Shown here piece by piece: positions 63,545-64,000 of a stretch of 64,000 nucleotides of DNA (its first letter is position 1; the number at the start of each line of letters is the position of its first letter). Source of the stretch: Flavobacterium aquidurense (GTDB lineage: Bacteria; Bacteroidota; Bacteroidia; Flavobacteriales; Flavobacteriaceae); the NCBI GenBank assembly GCA_900107365.1, contig FNPS01000011.1:1-64000 (forward strand), given 5' to 3'. The notes under the pieces were generated by a model that saw nothing but the letters and a program-made list of their open reading frames with translations, searched no databases and had not been told where the DNA came from. The translations under genes were made by a program, and so were the position numbers.

Positions 63545-64000
63545 ATGCTAAACATGGAAGGTGCCATTATATTAGAAATAAGCAAACGAATTAAAAGTTA
63601 TCGCCTTGAGAAAGGACTTACATTACAGGAACTTGCTGATTTAAGTGGCGTTACAAAAGGCATGGTGTCACAAATTGAAAACGGAAGAAGTATACCTTCG
63701 CTAACCGTTTTGTTAAGTATAGTAAGCTCTTTACAAATAAACCTTAGCGAATTTTTTAAAGATATTAATGAGGAGGAAAGTATCGTTTTAATAAAGAAGA
63801 AAGGAACTTATGAATCTTTTCAAAAAGAAGGATCTAATGGTTTCTCGTACGAACGTTTTATAACGCGTACTATTAAAAACTCTACGATAGATATTGTTTT
63901 TTTGACTCTGGAACCTAATAGCACCCGAGACCAGGTTACAACCGATGCTTATGAATATAAGTATATACTTTCAGGTGAAGTTGACTATCTTATTGCAGAG
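63545..64000 (+). CDS. XRE-cupin transcriptional regulator (partial, runs off the window)
   Basis: An open frame of 152 codons to the window end, from ATG 63545 or 63554. Residues about 10-65 are an XRE helix-turn-helix (IKSYRLEKGLTLQELADLSGVTKGMVSQIENGRSIPSLTVLLSIVSSL). From about residue 75 a linker leads to the first strands of a cupin domain (DAYEYKYILSGEVDYLIAE). This architecture is common in repressors of small-molecule transport and catabolism genes. It is divergent from the TonB receptor and shares the intergenic region with an inverted repeat. Confidence 0.9.
   Translation, partial: MLNMEGAIILEISKRIKSYRLEKGLTLQELADLSGVTKGMVSQIENGRSIPSLTVLLSIVSSLQINLSEFFKDINEEESIVLIKKKGTYESFQKEGSNGFSYERFITRTIKNSTIDIVFLTLEPNSTRDQVTTDAYEYKYILSGEVDYLIAE

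Overview
The window comes from a Flavobacteriia/Bacteroidota genome, most likely a Flavobacterium or close relative. The evidence is the AT-rich sequence, SusC/SusD outer-membrane pairs, a FecI/FecR-type sigma/anti-sigma pair, a C-terminal type IX secretion tail, promoters of the TTG / TAnnTTTG type, and weak Shine-Dalgarno sequences.

The main structural feature is a probable genomic island of about 55.7 kb. A complete tRNA-Ser(UGA) lies at 177-261. The last 22 bases of that region, plus about 135 bp of downstream sequence including a terminator, recur at 55951-56136 without the 5' part of the tRNA. Almost everything in between looks accessory, and no integrase remains. An IS3-family transposase pseudogene sits just inside the left border. 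The sequence right of 56.1 kb is probably the older chromosome or an earlier insertion.

The left part of the island (1.9-20.7 kb) is rich in regulators (2 Crp/Fnr, MarR, 2 TetR, 2 AraC of which one is broken) and looks like a chemical-defence or small-molecule catabolic region. It holds a thiolase plus a zinc-ribbon/OB partner (an acyltransferase-like pair), a MarR-controlled EmrA-EmrB-TolC-type efflux pump with a clear double operator, a CocE/NonD hydrolase, three enzyme families repeated across two adjacent operons (aldo/keto reductases and two resorcylate-decarboxylase-like amidohydrolases), a SnoaL-like protein and an alpha/beta hydrolase. The substrate is unknown.

The middle part (20.9-45 kb) is a polysaccharide utilization locus. 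An ECF sigma factor, a divergently transcribed FecR anti-sigma and a SusC with an N-terminal signalling (STN) domain form a trans-envelope switch. Two almost identical promoter-like elements precede the GH115-like gene and fecR-susCD. Downstream are a GH-D-clan-like enzyme, an MGH1/GH63-like enzyme, a 777-residue secreted protein I cannot assign, two GH28 enzymes, a GH105 unsaturated uronyl hydrolase, a GH65/GH95-like enzyme, an aldo/keto reductase and a sugar dehydrogenase-cytochrome c fusion. This set points to pectin-like or glucuronate-bearing plant polysaccharide.

The right part (45.5-54.6 kb) begins with a third GH28, fused to a carbohydrate-binding domain and a T9SS tail. It continues with a complete D-glucuronate route: UxaC, a UxuB-type reductase, UxuA, KdgK, KdgA and a hexuronate MFS importer. 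A CorA transporter closes the island. Beyond the right border, on the minus strand, are an M28 peptidase, a zinc-type dehydrogenase of the phosphonate-associated kind overlapping a PhoD-type phosphatase, and a TonB-dependent receptor. They stand divergent from an XRE-cupin regulator that runs off the window.
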